A stretch of DNA of 64,000 bases from Melanopsichium pennsylvanicum (Eukaryota > Basidiomycota > Ustilaginomycetes > Ustilaginales): contig OAPG01000002.1 of NCBI GenBank assembly GCA_900208305.1, forward strand, positions 868,001 through 932,000. Direction: 5' to 3'. Position 1 is the stretch's first letter. Every line of letters starts with the position of its first letter. This document shows positions 1 through 11,336 of the stretch, in pieces. The position numbers and the translations under genes are program-made. Below the pieces are notes generated by a model, which saw only the letters and a program-made list of their open reading frames with translations, was not told the DNA's origin and did not search any database.

Positions 1-288
1 CCTTGCAGCTCTTTGCACACCCCTCCTCATTCCTGTGCTAGCTCAGCATTGAAGACCTGCAGGGCCCAAGGAGCATTTGCGGTTTCAAGACAGTGACTGG
101 TTCAGCTGGTGTGCGCATAGACGATTATCAGATGTCAAATCCGGGGTACAACATTTACAATCAACATCGCACACTCGGAAGCTGAGACAGATTCATCAAT
201 GCAGTTTAAAAAGAAGAAAAAGGGAACCTGGAAAATGCAGTGCATAAAAATGGCTGCGCAAAAAAAAATACAATTTTGAGCAAGCTCC

Positions 289-2574
289 TCAACCCAACTT
301 CCTCGACTTGACCAGATGGGTAGAAATACCGCTCTTTTCTCCACCATATCCACCCTGCAGTGTCGACTGACCGCCCTTGAACACAGCCTGGCGCGATCCG
401 AGCTTCTTCTTCGCCTGCTCGTATCTGAGCCTCTTCTTGACACGAGGGTTTCTTGACGTCTTGGGTCGATGAGGCGTAAGACCCTTGTTCTTCTCGATTT
501 GGCGTGTGATTCCCCTGTGTTGGCCATCCTCGAGTTCTTGGTCTTCCATAAGTGCAAACCTTTCCGCATTACGTTGTTCGTCGTACTCCGCTTTGGCTTC
601 TTGCCGAGCGCGTTTACGCGATGATGTAACCAGGTCGTAGTACCCAGCTGCATCCTCATCCTCATCCTCACCCGCGTCATGACGGGAAGACGAGAAAGAG
701 GAGGTCTCAGCTTGACCCATGACATCGCGCCAATCCTTCTCGTCCGCCTCGCCCCACCCGTCTTGACCATCCAGCGCAGTGTCTTTCCCAAATCCACCGT
801 TGCCTTGTTGCTGGAGTCTGGCCTCCTTGGCAGCTTTGGTAGCTTCAACGCCAGCTCGACTGCGCTCCCGATCGCGATAGGGGATATCTGCATCACCAGA
901 CTGTCGCTCCTTTGCTGCCTTGGCTCGTTGAAGAGCCTTGGATTCAATGGCAGAGGCGTGGAATTGAAGTGTTCGCTTGCGTGCAGCGCGTTCGGCAGAG
1001 TCGATCGAAGAAAGTCCGGAGAGCTCGCCAAAGCTGGCGTCTTCGAAATTGGTACTGGCGGATGAGACAGCAAACGGGTTAACATAGCCGGAAGCCCCGG
1101 ACTTCTTTTTGAGCTTGACTTGAAGTGCAGGCTCGTCGTCGAGGGAGGCGAGTTCAGCTGCGAGCGGTGCGACAGGTTCAGGCTTTTTGGCTTTTTTCTT
1201 GGCCTTATCAGCTTTCTGCTTCTGCTTTTTAGGCTCTTCGACAATATATTCGTCCTCTTCCTCGAGCTGCTGTTTAGACTTCTTTACACGCTTCTTGGAC
1301 TTGACCGGCGCTGCATCCTCTTTCCCACTATCAGCGTCGGCCATGAGATCCGCCAACTCATCGTCGTCGAGATCACCAAGATCATCATCTTCGCTGCCCT
1401 GACTGAGCATGTGCATGTCGTCCATCTCGTCAGGCGACAATCCACCATTCGCACCGGACATACGCTGTGGGTCGAAAGTGAGCCCAAGGTCCTCCATGAC
1501 GCTGAGGCCCTGCTTGAGACGCATCATGCGCTGCATAACTGCATGCGTTCGAAGCTTAGCGGGATCGTTGGCGAATTCAGGCGAGGCGCGAAGATGGAAG
1601 TAGAAGGTCATGGTGGTGATGTAGGTGGCGAGAGTCTGGTAATGAACGTGCATCACTTCAAGACTGGCGTGGCTGGGCTGCTCGGCCGTCATGATCTTGA
1701 CGAGATTGTCAACTCGACCGAACTCCTCGAGCATGTCAGCATATTCTCCAGCCAGCGCGACAGCCTCGGGGCTAGTTTGTTGCAGCTTAGCCAGAAGAGC
1801 TTTGCGCGATGATTCGTCGGTGACCTCAGCGCTTGCGCCGTTGGCTGTTGGCTGTTGTTGCTTCTTTGGCAAAGTGGCGGCGACTAAGTCATCGCCATCG
1901 AGCTCTTGCCTCCTCTGTTCACGACCAGTATCCTTGGCAGATTTGGCGAGTTCGGCGTCGCCATCGTCACCGCCGAGTCCAAAGTCAGTGTCATCCATGG
2001 TGCTACGGCTTTTCTTCTGTAACCGCTTGACCTCCTTAAGCTCAAGCTCACGCGCTTGCTCCTCATCAATCTCGGAGTCAGAGTCCATGGCATCGAGGTC
2101 GTTGGTGTTGTAGTAGGCGCGCTTGTTGGTTCCCCAGCCCCGATCGTTCTCGTGCATCTCTTCTTCGCTCCCCTCTTCCTCATCATCGTCTAGATCGTCA
2201 TCGTCGTCTGAAGATACCGCTATTTTATCCTTGTTCCTGCGTTGTCGAGCCGAGTATTCGTCGTCGTCATATGCTCCTTGGTCCTCGCCTCCCTCTTTTT
2301 TGGCATTGTCGTCCAAATCGGAATCCTCGTCCTCGTCGTCGTCAGAGGGGGGCATATCAATGCCAAGCACCTCTCTGTTGTTGAGACCCACGTCAAAATC
2401 ATTGTCCGATTCGGTGTTGGAACCACCATAGCCATCTAGAAGAATCTGGTCGCGGCTGGCTTCAAAGTGATCTTCGTCGTCCTTGGGGATCTCGTCAAAC
2501 CCAGCTGAACGGCTGACGCCGCCGGAGGCATCGCGACCACTCTGGCGCCGGCTTCCGCCTCGACGTCCGGCCAT
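289..2574 (-). CDS. UTP3: U3 snoRNP / SSU processome protein Utp3 (Sas10)
   Basis: Nucleolar protein of the small-subunit processome, needed for early 18S pre-rRNA cleavage. The 761-residue product starts at the first ATG of the frame; upstream in-frame codons lack an ATG. Its N-terminal half is dominated by Asp/Glu runs. Residues about 256-370 match the Sas10/Utp3/C1D domain, a helical region that contains a conserved leucine-rich stretch. The last 75 residues are the Sas10 C-terminal domain: a basic segment with NKGLTPHRPK and NPRVKKRLRYE, ending in GGEKSGISTHLVKSRKLG. No intron is evident. It diverges from FCF2, another processome factor, across 539 bp. The family assignment is firm because both ends of the family are recognisable. 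Confidence 0.95.
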   Translation of the reverse strand: MAGRRGGSRRQSGRDASGGVSRSAGFDEIPKDDEDHFEASRDQILLDGYGGSNTESDNDFDVGLNNREVLGIDMPPSDDDEDEDSDLDDNAKKEGGEDQGAYDDDEYSARQRRNKDKIAVSSDDDDDLDDDEEEGSEEEMHENDRGWGTNKRAYYNTNDLDAMDSDSEIDEEQARELELKEVKRLQKKSRSTMDDTDFGLGGDDGDAELAKSAKDTGREQRRQELDGDDLVAATLPKKQQQPTANGASAEVTDESSRKALLAKLQQTSPEAVALAGEYADMLEEFGRVDNLVKIMTAEQPSHASLEVMHVHYQTLATYITTMTFYFHLRASPEFANDPAKLRTHAVMQRMMRLKQGLSVMEDLGLTFDPQRMSGANGGLSPDEMDDMHMLSQGSEDDDLGDLDDDELADLMADADSGKEDAAPVKSKKRVKKSKQQLEEEDEYIVEEPKKQKQKADKAKKKAKKPEPVAPLAAELASLDDEPALQVKLKKKSGASGYVNPFAVSSASTNFEDASFGELSGLSSIDSAERAARKRTLQFHASAIESKALQRAKAAKERQSGDADIPYRDRERSRAGVEATKAAKEARLQQQGNGGFGKDTALDGQDGWGEADEKDWRDVMGQAETSSFSSSRHDAGEDEDEDAAGYYDLVTSSRKRARQEAKAEYDEQRNAERFALMEDQELEDGQHRGITRQIEKNKGLTPHRPKTSRNPRVKKRLRYEQAKKKLGSRQAVFKGGQSTLQGGYGGEKSGISTHLVKSRKLG

Positions 2575-3113
2575 ATTTATATAGCAAAAATGTGGTGTTG
2601 GTGTGGTGGTCAGGTTGATCACGGCAAAGCTGAACTCAGCTTTGACAATACTTTGGCCTGCTCGAGAGAATAGGCAGACCCTGTGATCTTGACTTTGACA
2701 AATTTCAAAGTTTCAAAAGAAAGCCTCTCAGCTGCAGCCGCTGTCTGGGAGAGAAAAATTGAGCTTGCAGCGGTGTAGTGTAATTTGAGGAACATGTTAG
2801 ACAGCAAAGTAAGCGTTAGTCATGCTACCTTCAAAGTGGAGCTGTATTGTACTCCATCTTCTCAGCGTTAAATTTTCCGCACCGAGCAGCCGAAAGCCAA
2901 ATTTTTAGGTTGTGAGGCACTTGTGAGACTGGTGACAATCCTTACCAGGGTCTTGGAGGAAATTTCGAGCATTCCAGCAGAGAGAGAGTCGCTCCTCGCT
3001 CCTCGCTCCTCCCTCCTCCCCCCCCTCATGCTGTTTTTCTTCCTTCATCCTTAACCACAAGATTTCCCTCAAAGTCCTGACCATCATCTCATAGTCTTGG
3101 ACGTCCCGCAAAC
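2575..3113. promoter_or_regulatory. Divergent UTP3/FCF2 promoter region
   Basis: This is 539 bp between two ribosome-biogenesis start codons that point away from each other. It contains A-tract/T-tract elements at 2753-2760, 2870-2876 and 2899-2906, which are close to the fungal rRNA-processing element (A-run followed by T-run). There is also a pyrimidine-rich stretch at about 2985-3060 just before FCF2. No other gene was recognised. The regulatory role is inferred. Confidence 0.55.
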
Positions 3114-4550
3114 ATGCCCACCACAAGAACAGGTCGACAGAGCTCACCAGCCAAGGAAGAGGACAGCCCTTCAAAGTTACGCGTACAGCCAGTGCGAGGC
3201 GCTCGATTGCGAAGTGCTTCGCCTTTCTTTGATGCCGCAAGCGCATCTACGAGCATATCTGCTTCCCAGTCCTCTCAGACATCTTCGCCCCCCAAGGCCT
3301 CACCTTCCAAGGCCTCAGCCTCCAGAGTATCGCCTTCCAAGTCCACTCGCGCATCACCAAGAAAGAAGGCGGCCGTGGTGTCCACCTCGCTGCAGCCTCC
3401 GACACCAAGGAGATCCACACGCTCACGCTCTCGATCGGTCGATCCGGACATTCCCTTTGGTTCCGATCACGACTCATCTAGACCGCCAACACGCGATGTA
3501 TCGGAAGCGCTAGATTCAAAGATGGAAGTCGTTCAATCGAACACCGTTCGGTTGGATCGCGCTGTGACTAGCCACGACGACGATATCGAAGATCCGGCAG
3601 CTACGCTTCCTGCTATTGCGGAGGAGGAAGCTGCGGTAATCGCTGAGTTGGACAAAGCTGCATCGAGCTCGAGCTCGAGCTCCGAGAGTGCGTCTGACTC
3701 TGACTCGGACTCGGGTTCCGATGCAAGCTCTAGTCCCGATTCGGAGGACACTAGCTCGGATGACGAACAAGAGGGCGATCCTGCAACCGATCTAGACACA
3801 TTGTTGAAAGCATCCCAAACAGCTTATAAGAGCCGTGCTTCAGCACCCGCCACACACAGCCGTTTTGAAGACAACCAGGATACTATTTCATTCGACTCCG
3901 TTGCCGACAGTGCCTCAAGCACCAAACGCTCAGGCAAGAATATGTCCTTGGTGGTCAAAGCAAAACACCAGATCGCAAAAACTTCACCACCATCCGATAA
4001 GCCAAGCTCATCAAAAGACAAGCTCGACAAGCAGATCGAAGCGTTTGACGAAGGCTTTCTCGTGCCCGACAAGAAGAAATCCAAGCACGCACGAACCGTT
4101 CAGACCTCTGCCGGTTCCAGCTGGTTTGACATGCCCGAATTCGGCGCCTCTGCTTCTCGTCTCGCTTCCCTAAAGAAGCACTCCGCCGCGGACAAAGGCC
4201 ACGCCAGAGCCACTGGTGGCGATGCCCGACTGACGTCCGCCGAACAGCTCCGACGTGAAGTACAAGCTTTGCGCCTGCGCAACGCGCTCGACCCCAAACG
4301 CTTCTACAGAGGCTCAGCCAAGAATCAGACCATGCCCAAGTTTGCTCAGCTTGGCAAGATTATTGCCTCCCCGCTCGAACCTAAGGCGGTCATGTCTAGG
4401 CAGGAGAGAGGTAGAACTGTGGTGGAGGAGCTGATTAGAGACGCAGAGGCGGCTTCGTACGCCAAGAGGAAGTTTGCTGAATCGCAAGCCAGTCACAAGT
4501 CAAACTACAATGGACGCAGGAAGCCTCCGTCCAAGAAGAAGCGCACCTAA
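3114..4550 (+). CDS. FCF2: rRNA-processing protein Fcf2
   Basis: Nucleolar factor for early pre-rRNA cleavage (yeast Fcf2, related to human DNTTIP2). The protein has 478 residues. The N-terminal two thirds are Ser/Pro/Lys-rich and acidic, with repeated SPSKAS-type phrases and long Ser-Asp runs, and are probably disordered. The Fcf2 domain spans about residues 335-440. It shows the SSWFDMP motif, then LRRE..ALRLRNALDPKRFY, then the lysine/proline segment MPKFAQLGKI and an RTVVEELIRD motif. The C-terminus is very basic. The start ATG is the first in frame, and no intron is needed. It is the divergent partner of UTP3. Confidence 0.93.
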   Translation: MPTTRTGRQSSPAKEEDSPSKLRVQPVRGARLRSASPFFDAASASTSISASQSSQTSSPPKASPSKASASRVSPSKSTRASPRKKAAVVSTSLQPPTPRRSTRSRSRSVDPDIPFGSDHDSSRPPTRDVSEALDSKMEVVQSNTVRLDRAVTSHDDDIEDPAATLPAIAEEEAAVIAELDKAASSSSSSSESASDSDSDSGSDASSSPDSEDTSSDDEQEGDPATDLDTLLKASQTAYKSRASAPATHSRFEDNQDTISFDSVADSASSTKRSGKNMSLVVKAKHQIAKTSPPSDKPSSSKDKLDKQIEAFDEGFLVPDKKKSKHARTVQTSAGSSWFDMPEFGASASRLASLKKHSAADKGHARATGGDARLTSAEQLRREVQALRLRNALDPKRFYRGSAKNQTMPKFAQLGKIIASPLEPKAVMSRQERGRTVVEELIRDAEAASYAKRKFAESQASHKSNYNGRRKPPSKKKRT

Positions 4551-6472
4551 GCCGATTCACATGCCCTCAGCACTGAACGCTCCACAGCATTCCTGCAATA
4601 TACTTTCAAACATCACAGCACTGTATCGTACCAAAGTTTCCAGCATACACACCATCGACCTTTGCAGCCATTAGGCATCGACATACTGACCCAGGGCTCA
4701 CCCCGCGCGGCTCAGGACGAAGACGGAGATCGGGTCGGTATTGACCGCATCGGGGGTGATTGCGATGTCTGTCAAATTGGATTTGTCCAAATTTCGTTGT
4801 GATTTTCAATTTTCATCTCAGGCGCCGAGCCAAATTAGCGCGGGCGTTCCACCTACGAATGCAATTTTCTACCGGGTTCTCGGCATGGTAGAGGCAGTCT
4901 GAGCAAGGGCGGGGAGAAGAGGCTTGGGAGATCAAAATTTTTCACCCAGACGTGGACCCACTCGACTCGATTAAAGACGACTCCAGCTTCGTGCGACCGT
5001 AATATACCGAATGGACTCAGCCACGCTTTGCGCGACGCGCAGACCGCCTCTTGCCCTCTCGGATGCTAGAAAGCAGTCCTTCACACGGTCACAACCTTGA
5101 TAGCTCGGCCAGAGCACTTTGATCAAGAGCAGCAGGAAGATCCAGCCAGCATATCAGGCCTATGTTCAGCTTGCATAGGAAGAGAGGAAGTGCAACTATG
5201 GTGTAGAGGCAGATATAGCGCGTCTCCGCGACTTTTGTCGTTTCGACTCTGATTCGGCAAGTGGACATTTGCAGCTCCCAGTGCATTGCGGTCTCTCGCG
5301 CTGTTGATGCGAATTAGGAGTCTGACTTTGAGGCCGTCTGCGCATCCAAATCTGAAATCTGAGAAAACAGAAATAAAAATGGAAAAAGGCTGAAACGGCA
5401 GCATCTCAGCCGTTAGGCAAAATTCGATCCTGCAGTGCTTTTATCGACTTTTGAACTTGCATTTTCGCCCTTTTTTCTCAGCCCAATCGCGCAAGCCTGC
5501 TCAGTCCTCACCTTGCGTTGGTGATTCCGTGCACTTTCCCTGTTGATTCCCCATTCCCCCTAATTTGAATTCTCCTGCCAAAACGCGCCGGCCTCCTACC
5601 ATCAGCTCTGGTCAGTGTATGGTCGTATCTGTTCGACTTTCTCTTACTCAACGCCCCTCATCCTCTAACTTGTCTTGCGCGCGTACAATTCGTCGCTGCG
5701 AGACTCATTTCCATACGCTTCTCGAGCTTTGACTCGCTCATCTATCCTTTTCCTGAGTATTTTCATACAATTTCCCTCTCCTCCTCGTACCTCCCCTCGA
5801 TTATCCACCTCTTGTCGCCCTGCCCGTCCTCTTCGCCCTCTTTCTTTGGTCCGTTTGGCCAGCCGCCGCTTCTACTCTCGCGCTGTGTCCATTCCAGTCT
5901 TCGGACGTCTCTTCCGATTACGCATCCACCTCTTCTCCTACCTCATCGCTCCATCCACCTCGTCAATTTCCCCTCTTTCAACGGGTCCCTTCATTGGGCA
6001 CCTCTTGAAATTCCTTCACCACTTTGTCACGACCTCTTTACTTGTTAATTTCGTATCGAGGATTCTCCCTTTCGTTTTCTTCGTGAATCTGTCCCTTTTG
6101 TTGTTCGTCCTCGACGTCGAGAATCACTCGTCGTAGCAATTCAGTCCGTGTACACTAGCAGGCTCTGACTACCTTGGCCTTCATTACCCCCAAAACACCG
6201 CCTTCCGCTGCCCGTCGTCCCCCTTCATACATTTGTTTCGGTCGTCTTCATCGTCGGTACCCGAAGCTCGCCCTTATCAGCACCAGCGCTTTTGACCACA
6301 GTTCACTCTCCACTCAACACCCGATACCCGGAGCGGAACCGATCTTCCTTCCTCTGAGTTTTTCACTTTCTCGTCACAATCATCCACCGGATCACATTGA
6401 CGTCGTCGTCTTCGCGTCCTCAATTGACTTGGATGGGCGTGACGACAGCGATCTAACTCGTCACCATCCGGC
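4551..6472. other. Intergenic region and long pyrimidine-rich EPL1 leader
   Basis: About 1.9 kb between FCF2 and EPL1. The left half shows no recognisable gene. From about 5450 to 6430 the plus strand is strongly C/T-rich, and no ATG occurs on it between 5622 and 6432. That fits promoter plus a long 5' leader of EPL1. A seven-codon upstream ORF lies at 6433-6456. Longer open frames here begin at non-ATG codons and resemble no known family. Confidence 0.6.
6433..6456 (+). promoter_or_regulatory. Seven-codon upstream ORF before EPL1
   Basis: A minimal ORF (ATG, six further codons, TAA) ends 16 nt before the EPL1 start codon. It is the only ATG between 5622 and the EPL1 start. A short uORF this close could reduce or condition EPL1 translation; that function is inferred. 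Confidence 0.45.
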
Positions 6473-9400
6473 ATGGCGAGAAGCGCAGCTCCTGTCCCTG
6501 CTGCGACAACGTCCAGCAGAGTCAGGAACAAGAAGCTCTCTTACAGGCAGAAGCGTAAGTCTCGATCTCCTTCCGCATCCGTTGTAGTAGCTTCCACCAA
6601 ACGCGTACTGACCTCAATTTTTTGAATTTCGCGCTTGCACATCCTATACATTAATTTTGCCCTTCCTCATTCCACTCGCAAATATACTTGAACTGCAATC
6701 AATTTTCGCGTTCATCGCCATGCGAAATTGCTCTCGTCGCGATCAACCACCCATTAATATTTTCCTATTTTGATGGTACCACTCGGGATTTTCACCATAT
6801 CAACCACAAACTTTGCCACGTCACTATTCACGACCTACTCATCAACCGTACACGCAACTGCGCCTTCCACCACCACCGTCATCATCATCCTCGACGACTT
6901 CCTCGCCATCACCATCTCACCTCTCCACTAACGATGTCTGTTTCACATCTACAGTATGCGTTCAACGAGGTTCACATCTTCTCAACGCCGCCACCTCGGT
7001 GGTGGCGGGGCCCGAGACCGAGTTCGAGGGGCAAGAGCATGCTCAAGATTCTAACCTTGGTGTCGATGCCAGCGAGATCTCGGAACACCACTTGCAGGCT
7101 GCTTTGTCTTCGAATCAGCTCGCCACGTCCGAAGGAAACGGAGCAGCGGAAACAGCCAAAGCGGCCTACAGCATTCCCGTCCCCGATGCGCACGGTACGC
7201 TTTCCAATGCCGAATTCTCGCAGCTGTACCCACCGGGCGTTTACTCGGATCCGGTCACCTACATCCGTTTCTCCGACACGGTCGAGCAATGCATTCATGG
7301 GCCGAGCTACAACTTGGACGAAGATGACCAGGACTGGCTCGAGACACGGAATGCAAAGGCGCAGGAAGCATTGACAACCGCAATCCGCAACACCAAGACG
7401 GGACCTCTGGCAGGGAGCGGCGGCAAGGGCAAAGCGAAGGAGAAGCTTCGCGAGGAGGCGATCGAGAAGCTCATCGCGGAAAACCAGGGTAATTTCCGTT
7501 TGCTTTCTGAGGATCAGTTCGAGATGGTCATGACAGTTTTCGAACAAGTCACAAATGAGCAGGTCCCTTTCCTTCACCTTGACGTCACCAAGATTCCGAC
7601 GCTCGAAGAGCTGATCGCGTACTTTGAGCCCTCCTCCAGCATCTCGCTACTTGCGCAACCCGACCTACCTCCACTCAGTTGGGAGAAAATAGTTTCCGGC
7701 GCCAGCTCTTCATCGAGCTCAGCAGCTTGTCGTCCCTCCAACAACAGTGGGGTCGCTCCGCGGTCTACGACGTCCACAGAATGGTCGCCATTGAACCCCT
7801 ACAAAAACCTAGCCGATCTCAAAGCCCTCGCCAAGGTCGTTTATCCACATTGGAAGAGTCGTCGTGAGGACCGCGAGGGTCGGGCGGTGATTCCGTTCCT
7901 CAATTTCGACGAGACGAATGACAACGATCCGTACGTTTGTTTCCGTCGACGCGAAGTCAAGCAGATTCGCAAGACGCGAAAGACCGATGCGCTGCACATC
8001 GAAAAGATGGTTCGACTTCGCGCCGAGCTCGAGCATGCCGTGGCATTGACCGAACTCGTCGCCCAACGAGAAAAGACTAAGCGCGCATCACTACGGCAGA
8101 GCCGGGAGTGTTGGGAAACTGTCAAAAATCTCATGGACATCAAACGGCAGTGGGGCATCGTGGGTCCACAACAAGGGTTGGAAGATGAAGAGCTCATTTC
8201 AGGAGAGCGCAGAGATCCTGCGCAATCAGCGCCAGCAAAGAAGAAGCGCAAGACCGACGAAGCCGCCACTACCATCAAGTTGGCAGGACGCAAGTCTCGC
8301 GCCGGCGAAGGCGATGGTGCCTCGGCTAGTACCGCGGCCGCATCTGCCAGCGGTGTTTCTGGTATGGGATCAGCCATTCTCGAACGTGTTCATGCTGTGC
8401 AGGCCTACATCGAACGCGAATGTCTTCGCAAGGCCGACTCCGATCTAGGTTGGGAAGAAGGCAGCGATGCTGCCTTTCAGCCGATTCCAGCGCCGGCGCC
8501 ATTGCGGGCTTTCCGACCCATTCACGCCGAGTCCTCGGAAGGTCCCTTCCCCTTCTCCCCTTTATCTTCAAGAGCTGGACGACCACCCTCGTTCCGAAGA
8601 CGTGTGGGACGTGGTGGCCGAGTGTTTTTGGATCGTCGCCTCCCCTTTCCCAGTCCCGTCCCCACTATCCTCACCGACTGGCCCCAGTACGGCCGCACCA
8701 GGTCGGAGTTGCCCAGCGCCGAAGTTCGAGAATCTCGCTCTACACAAGCAGCCGAAGCCGAGAGAATTCCAGCTTCTTCATCGCTTGCCGATGCAGCTCT
8801 TGCCAGCTCGCCACCCTCGAGCAAGAACCCATTGACAGGTCCATTCGCCTTCTCGCCCGATGTTCATCCTCAATTACTTGCTTCGACCACGCATCCCTCC
8901 GTGCAATCGCTTCTCAATCAAGGCCATGACGCATTCGGAGGGCCTTTTGCACGCAGTGGTCCTTTTGCTGGGCCGTCGTCTAACCTGCACGACGAGACAC
9001 CGGGCTCGCAGCACTCGGATGCATCTAGCACCTCTTCGGAGTCGAGCGATCGCTCGCGACTCAGCGGCACATCTGTTGGCGTCGTCAGCACCCAAGCGAC
9101 CGAAGTTGGAGACATCGACATGTTCGGCCTCGACGAAGAGCACGACAAGCGAGACGGCGAACAGCAGCGGGGTGCAACCGACCGAAACGACTCGGACGAC
9201 GAGACGCTCGATCCAGATCGCGAGCTCCAGCGATGGACAAGGCTGGAAGAGCGATGGAGATACGATGACGAGTCTGGTCGCTTTGCTGGTCTTGGTCTCA
9301 CAACGCTTGGAGGCATGGAAGATGACGACGAGGCTGTGTTAGATGATTTTGACCAGAAGTTCATGCGCTATAGGATGACATTGCTTGAAGAAGCTGATTT

Positions 9401-11336
9401 GTTGAAGCTGTCGACGGATCTCACCAACCTCCAGCAGGCGCAAGCTGCGGCTGAAGCACCTCCGCCCAAGCCGGCAGGCTATGTTGAGCAGCCAGCCGTA
9501 GCATCAACATCATCAGCAGTGGTAAACGCGGTTGTCGCGACGGCCAAGCCTGCTGCTGCGGCTGTTGCTGCGCCTGTAGCAACCTTGCCCGGCATCCCCA
9601 ACGCTGCTACCCTGCCAATGCCTTCGGCAGCACGCACCGCTGCGGCAACAGGCGGAGGCGGCTCGCAAAGCGCCTTGCAAGCGCAGCAACTGCAGGCGCA
9701 ACAACAGCAGCTTCAGATGGCCGTTTTGCAGCAGCAGCAGCAGCAACAGCAGCAGGCTGCGGCCGCGGCAGCACAAGCACAAGCTCAAGCGGCGGCACAG
9801 GCGCAAGCTCAGCAGGCAGCACTTCTTCAGCAACAACAAAAGCAGCAACAGCAGCATCAAAACCATCAGCAAATGCAACAACAGACTCAACAGCAGCAGC
9901 AACAGCAGGTTCAGCCGATGCAGACGCAACAGGCTGGCCTACAGCAGCAGTTGCCACCACCATTTGGCAGCTCGATGATGTCTGTTCAGCATTCCAATAC
10001 CCAACAGGCACAATTGGCAGCCTTCGCCGCAGCACAGCATCAATTGCAAGCTGCTCAACAAGCTGCTGCCCAGCAACAACAGCAGCAGCAACAGCAACAA
10101 CAACAACAGCAGCAGCAGCAGCAGCAACGTCAGATGAGCGGAGTGGCTCAACAGCCTCAGCAGCAGCAGATTGGCTTGCCTGTGCAAATGCAGATGCAGA
10201 TGCCGATTCAGATGCAGATGCAATTGCAAATGCAAATGGCAGCAGCCGCTGCGCAAGGCCAGACACACCTGCTCGGCCAGTCCATGCCTTTTGACGCTAC
10301 CTCCACTCAGGCACAGATGCAACAGACACAGCAGCACTTGGCCAGATCCGTGCCAGCGCACAGCATGGCGCATTCTTCGCCTATGCAATCTGCTGCTTTT
10401 ACTGTGCCCAATGCTCAGCCTTTTGGTATGAACTTGAGCTTGAACATGAATGGGAATGCTGGCAGTCCGCCGATGCAGCACGCAAGGGTAGGCTCACAGC
10501 CCCAACAGCACATTGCAAGGACTTCGGCATCTCCAGTTTCGGCTGCCACGAACGGACAAAACAATGGACGAACCAACTCTTCGCCTGTCGTGCAAGCAGG
10601 GTTGGTGATGCCTCAACAGGCCGGACAGATTCAACAGCAAGCGCAGCAGCAGGCAGGCGTTCTCAACTTGAACCTCAACTTGGCGGCTGCGCAGATGAAG
10701 AACGGCGGCATGACTTTACAGCAGTTCCAAGCGCTGCAACAGCAGGCTCAGATGTTGCAAGGACAACCGGGCAATGCCAACACCGCGCAGGTCATGGCGA
10801 TGAAGGCAGCCCTCGCCCAGAACGCCAATCTGAACTTGCGTCTGCCTCCCAACCGAGCTCTGCAGATCGCACAACAGGCTGCTCAGGCGGCAATGAGCAC
10901 CGCACAGCAACAGCAGCAGCAGCAGCAGCAAGCGCAGCAGGCGCAGGCCAACGGTGCGGCGTCGAACCAAGGCTCGCCCGCCATGTCTCGCGCCTCGACC
11001 GCAGGCTCTCCACGCTTTGCTGCTAACGGCATCAACGGCGGAGGCATGGCCAGCTCGCCAGTGCAGAACGGCACGGCCACCACCAATTCTCCTTCGCCCC
11101 AGATTTCGGCGGCTAACCGTGCCGCTATCGCCGCTGCAACCAATGCCGCCAATGCAAAGATGATGGCGGCTGCCCAATCGCCAGTGTCGTACCACGCCTC
11201 GCCGGTTCAAGCCAACCTCAATTTGCATGCCGTGCAGCAACAACAGTTGAAAAATGCAGCTGCGGCCGCCGCCGCCGCCGCTGCGGGTAGCCCTCAACTT
11301 GCCACTCGGGCATCTCCGCAGACTCAGCAAGGTTGA
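6473..11336 (+). CDS. EPL1: Enhancer of polycomb-like protein 1 (NuA4 complex)
   Basis: Scaffold subunit of the NuA4/Piccolo histone H4/H2A acetyltransferase, nuclear. The proposed structure is exon 1 6473-6554, intron 6555-6954, exon 2 6955-11336, giving 1487 residues. Exon 1 supplies the basic start ending KKLSYRQK. The join gives a Leu codon followed by CVQRG, as in other EPL1 proteins. The EPcA domain follows, with SEHHLQAAL, IPVPDAHG and the YNLDEDDQDWL region. The second conserved block is around YPHWKSRR and DPYVCFRRREVKQIRKTRKTD, with a helical region ending near WGIVGPQ. The C-terminal half is low complexity: Gln-rich tracts at about residues 950-1090 and again near 1344, plus Ala/Met/Asn-rich sequence. 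The frame open upstream of exon 2 has no ATG at its start, which supports the spliced start. Confidence 0.92.
6555..6954 (+). other. EPL1 intron 1
   Basis: A 400-bp intron, long for this window, with donor GTAAGT and acceptor CTACAG. It interrupts EPL1 after codon 27 (phase 1). It is pyrimidine-rich near the 3' end. No embedded RNA gene was recognised. Confidence 0.85.
9730..10127 (+). repeat. CAG/CAA-rich polyglutamine region in EPL1
   Basis: Interrupted CAG/CAA runs encode several glutamine tracts; the longest is about 22 Gln at roughly 10069-10127. Mixed CAG and CAA codons suggest the tract is an old, partly stabilised repeat. A shorter pure CAG run lies near 10907-10930. Confidence 0.9.

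Noticed and set aside
9513..10481. Antisense Leu- or Ala/Val-rich open frames opposite EPL1
   Set aside because: They are by-products of the CAG/CAA repeats read on the other strand.
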